This document shows positions 6,333-7,895 of a stretch of DNA of 7,895 bases, piece by piece. The stretch is from assembly GCF_047785965.1 (NCBI RefSeq), contig NZ_JBLOBF010000021.1:1-7895 (forward strand), given 5' to 3'. Made by a program: the position numbers and the translations under genes. Numbering within the stretch: position 1 is the first letter of the stretch; each line of letters starts with the position of its first letter. Origin of the DNA: Caldisericum exile_A. GTDB taxonomy: Bacteria; Caldisericota; Caldisericia; Caldisericales; Caldisericaceae. Under the pieces are notes generated by a model. It searched no databases. It worked only from the letters and a program-made list of their open reading frames with translations, and was not told the origin of the DNA.

Positions 6333-6776
6333 CTATTTAAATTTTCTTTCTTCATATATAAGACGTTTAAATTCAAAAATTTTCCTTTCATTTTCAATCT
6401 CTTCTCCTCCAAGAGAACCACTTATTGGATAATAGGAATAAAACTCTGGATTAATAGATACATTTTTGTTTGATTCAGAATTTTTACTATCTAGATTTGG
6501 ATTATAAGATGGAGGAAATTTTATAGATTTTTTTGAAAGCTTTGAGTAGTTTTCTGCTAATACTTTCAAATATGCATACTCTTTTGCTAGCTCCTGAGCA
6601 TTTTTAAGGAAAGATATGTCTATATTTTGAGTTGTGATTTTATAAGTATCATCTGGATGAATCATAACTTTGTTTAATTGATCTGCAGCTAAAGTATTTT
6701 TATTTGCTTGGGGAACGACTCCCAATAATGTTAACAAAAGCATGCAAATTAGCGTCAAAATGATCACTTTTTTCAT
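6333..6776 (-). CDS. Small exported protein of unknown function, 147 aa
   Basis: The family is not recognised. Residues 1-31 form a signal peptide: MKKVIILTLICML..., hydrophobic to about residue 20, and a likely cleavage after TLAA. The cleavage region resembles the TVAADED of the downstream amidase. The mature part is about 115 residues, with a likely helical stretch at about 50-85 (NAQELAKEYAYLKVLAENYS), a Ser/Asn/Pro-rich linker, and a charged helical C-terminus (GGEEIENERKIFEFKRL). AGGAGGTG sits eight bases before the ATG. It is the first gene of the operon and may be a partner, inhibitor or substrate-binding accessory of the amidase; that is inference from adjacency only. About 60 bases separate its stop from the next ribosome binding site, and they contain the palindrome AACCGGTT. 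Confidence 0.8.
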   Translation of the reverse strand: MKKVIILTLICMLLLTLLGVVPQANKNTLAADQLNKVMIHPDDTYKITTQNIDISFLKNAQELAKEYAYLKVLAENYSKLSKKSIKFPPSYNPNLDSKNSESNKNVSINPEFYSYYPISGSLGGEEIENERKIFEFKRLIYEERKFK

Positions 6777-6801
6777 TTTTGCTACACCTCCTACCGAAAA
6801 T

Positions 6802-6810
6802 ATTATAGCA
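6802..6810 (-). promoter_or_regulatory. Extended -10 promoter just upstream of the 147-aa gene
   Basis: TGCTATAAT on the minus strand is a perfect TGn-TATAAT extended -10. The position 17 bases upstream has no good -35, which is normal for this class. Transcription would start about 10-15 bases before the ribosome binding site, bypassing the structured leader at 6950-6873. The operon may therefore have both a leader-containing and a short transcript. Confidence 0.5.
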
Positions 6811-6872
6811 CTTTGTAAAAATTTTTAGTGTTCTTTATAAAAATATCATTTTTCTTGTTCTTTCTCACTCTT

Positions 6873-6950
6873 TTACTTCCTTATCCACGGAGCTTTGCAT
6901 GCGCTTGAAACTCATCGCCTCACTTTTCGAGGGAGATTCCGCTCCTCTTC
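6873..6950 (-). promoter_or_regulatory. Structured leader, copy 3 (compact)
   Basis: On the minus strand GAGGAGCGGAATCTCCC is nearly identical to copy 1 (GCAGGAGCGGAATCTCCC). The 3' part has AGCTCC followed by a GGATAAGGAAG box, as in the others. GGAGC/GCTCC closes the element; inside, CTCGAAA can pair with TTTCAAG. The first stem of copies 1 and 2 is missing, and the element begins directly after the -10 of the promoter at 6952-6980. It precedes the amidase operon by about 100 bases. Confidence 0.5.
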
Positions 6951-6951
6951 A

Positions 6952-6980
6952 ACTATATTTTATCATCTCTCTCTTATCAA
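6952..6980 (-). promoter_or_regulatory. Sigma-70-type promoter, copy 3
   Basis: TTGATA (6980-6975) and TATAGT (6957-6952) with a 17-base spacer, AGAGAGAGATGATAAAA, identical to copy 2. It has one mismatch from consensus in the -35 that copies 1 and 2 do not have. It reads into leader copy 3 and the amidase operon. Confidence 0.65.
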
Positions 6981-7024
6981 TACCTTTTAGTAAGAATTTT
7001 TCACTTTCATCAAAAAATTCTTTT

Positions 7025-7099
7025 CCTCATATATAGAATCCACTGATAAGGATCGTGGATTACAAAGGATTAAGACTCACAACCTCATAAAAAAGTTCT
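7025..7099 (-). repeat. Long GGAACTT-type element with hairpin, second copy
   Basis: The GAGAACTTTTTT start, TCTTAATCCTTTGTAATCC middle and TATATATGAGGAA end match the copy at 378-447. The hairpin AATCCAC (7061-7055) / GTGGATT (7043-7037) has the same 11-base loop and a compensatory change relative to that copy. It lies between the short form at 7121-7157 and the promoter at 6952-6980. Confidence 0.45.
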
Positions 7100-7120
7100 C
7101 AAAAGATTCCTCATTTTTTT

Positions 7121-7157
7121 CTCATATATTAGATATGGAAACACACAAAAAAGTTCC
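7121..7157 (-). promoter_or_regulatory. Short GGAACTT/TCTAA element, copy 3
   Basis: GGAACTTTTTTGTGTGTTTC, then TCTAATATATGAGA 17 bases after GGAACTT. It is the copy closest to copy 1 in sequence. It could be a distal ECF-type promoter for the amidase operon; the call rests on repetition and a family-typical -35, not on a known sigma factor in this organism. Confidence 0.4.
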
Positions 7158-7229
7158 GTAAAATTTTGAGAATTTTCGAGGAATTTTTAAAATTTACAAA
7201 GTGTGGTATTGTTTTACTAATTTTTGCAT

Positions 7230-7364
7230 TTATACAAAAATTTTGCACAATTTACGATTTTTTCCTTTCTCATCAATACAAGCAACTCTTTTCAGAGCGG
7301 GTTTGGTAGTTTTATCAGTTACCTTTTTCGTCTCAATTTGAGTATTTTTTCGCATGACCCTCAT
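7230..7364 (-). CDS. Doubtful 44-aa basic peptide or gene remnant
   Basis: A minus-strand frame from ATG 7364 to TAA encodes a Lys/Thr-rich peptide with two Cys (contains ALKRVACIDEKGKNRKLCK). Composition is protein-like, but no ribosome binding site is present. It lies directly after the remains of a membrane-protein gene, so it is more likely the tail of an eroded gene than a functional small protein. Confidence 0.25.
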   Translation of the reverse strand: MRVMRKNTQIETKKVTDKTTKPALKRVACIDEKGKNRKLCKIFV

Positions 7365-7377
7365 AAAAATTTAACTT

Positions 7378-7680
7378 TTACCTAAAGAAAATATGTGAAA
7401 AATTTTGGTCATCGCTTAAGTTAATATTTACAAAAGGTTCATTTGAATAATAAATGCCAAGAAGAAAGTAAAAATTCCCTTGAGTTGTTTTATTCTTTTA
7501 TAAAAGTTTTCATCATCTCCACTTTTATAAAGAAACCAATAAACCTTGTCTATTTTAGAGTTTATTTTGAAAAAGAAGGATTATAGCTAAGAGAATTAAT
7601 GCCACAAAAATAACAATAAGAAGTAATGCTACAGGCATTCTTAATAGGATTGATAAATCTGAAAAAAGTTTCTTAAGGGC
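7378..7680 (-). pseudogene. Frameshifted remnant of a membrane-protein gene
   Basis: Three adjoining frames read as one protein if two single-base changes are allowed. The first (7680-7555, ATG at 7638) gives ALKKLFSDLSILLR and then a long hydrophobic helix ending FVALILLAIILLF. Removing one T from a T5 run near 7570 joins it to SKIDKVYWFLYKSGDDENFY. Adding one G near 7475 joins that to FYFLLGIYYSNEPFVNINL and a stop at 7378. The result would be about 100 residues with one clear membrane helix and a Tyr/Phe-rich soluble part. Its 5' end is also missing. The family is not recognised. Confidence 0.45.
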
Positions 7681-7895
7681 TTAGGAGAAATTTACGGGGT
7701 AAAGATAAGGTGTTGAAAGACAGATCTTATTGGAAAATCCATTTTTAACTGCCACAATGAAAATTTGAAGAAAATCATCCTTAACGGATTTAACGAGCTT
7801 GTGAAGGGCAAAAACACAATACTTATGTGTGAAAATGAAAAAGTAAAAGAATATATGGTTGCAGTAAGAGACAAAAACAACAATCTCCTTGGATA
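7663..7895 (+). pseudogene. PAS-like sensor domain fragment, interrupted and cut by window edge
   Basis: The plus-strand frame 7717-7895 is open to the edge: 59 codons starting KTDLIGKSIFNCHNENLKK and ending VAVRDKNNNLLG. The pattern DLIGKSIFxCHN...; helix; ...YMVAVRDxxxNLLG is typical of PAS-type ligand-binding domains, including those in DUF438-like proteins, where the Cys-His pair is characteristic. Upstream in the same frame GLGEIYGVKIRC also fits a PAS motif ('xEIYG'), but it is separated by an in-frame TGA (7714-7716), and a TGA at 7660 closes it off. No start codon or ribosome binding site is present. It is therefore a disrupted gene, or its real start is elsewhere and the sequence has errors. 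It is divergent from the neighbouring membrane remnant. Confidence 0.5.

Noticed and set aside
7692..7883. A 63-residue minus-strand frame at the right end
   Set aside because: It is antisense to the plus-strand PAS-like fragment, whose sequence pattern is far more convincing.

Overview
The window is AT-rich bacterial DNA. All intact genes lie on the minus strand, so transcription runs from right to left. Most carry signal peptides or single N-terminal membrane anchors, strong AGGAGG-type ribosome binding sites, and long AT-rich gaps between transcription units. Intergenic palindromes of the 'GGAGATTCCTCG...CGGAATGAC' kind are present. The flavour is that of an AT-rich, possibly thermophilic or anaerobic, deep-branching bacterium (Caldisericum-like or Firmicutes-like). 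That placement is a low-confidence impression; there is no rRNA, tRNA or universal marker gene here.

Layout, in the direction of transcription. (a) 7895-7230 is a zone of broken genes: a plus-strand fragment of a PAS-like sensor domain running off the right edge, and a minus-strand membrane-protein remnant that needs at least two frameshifts. (b) 7157-6777 is a promoter and leader region. (c) 6776-3238 is the first operon: a small exported protein of 147 residues; a possible 7-residue leader peptide translationally coupled to a 35-residue protein; a secreted two-domain protein (NTF2-like module plus Amidase_6 cysteine amidase or peptidase domain) whose signal peptide is separated from its ATG by a one-base homopolymer frameshift; and a membrane-anchored PEGA-domain beta-propeller. 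A strong hairpin follows the last stop. (d) 3052-2376 is a second promoter and leader region whose leader is swollen by repeats. (e) 2375-783 is a second operon of two unrecognised exported or anchored proteins of 217 and 307 residues. (f) 782-1 holds no convincing gene but carries a third copy of the promoter and leader module, aimed at a gene beyond the left edge.

The most unusual feature is the module found three times in 7.9 kb, always on the minus strand and in the same order. First comes an element containing GGAACTTTTTT and a TCTAA/TCTTA box (ECF-promoter-like, my inference). Next is a near-consensus sigma-70 promoter with a 17-base spacer that is itself almost invariant. Last is a leader that can fold with GGAGC/GCTCC closing a variable domain. 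Two leader copies share a further stem with a compensatory base change. Each intact copy sits ahead of genes for exported proteins, which suggests one shared control signal for a cell-surface regulon.

The first operon can be read as an envelope-processing cassette: a secreted peptide-bond or amide hydrolase, an anchored propeller and small exported proteins. The substrate is not visible from the sequence.
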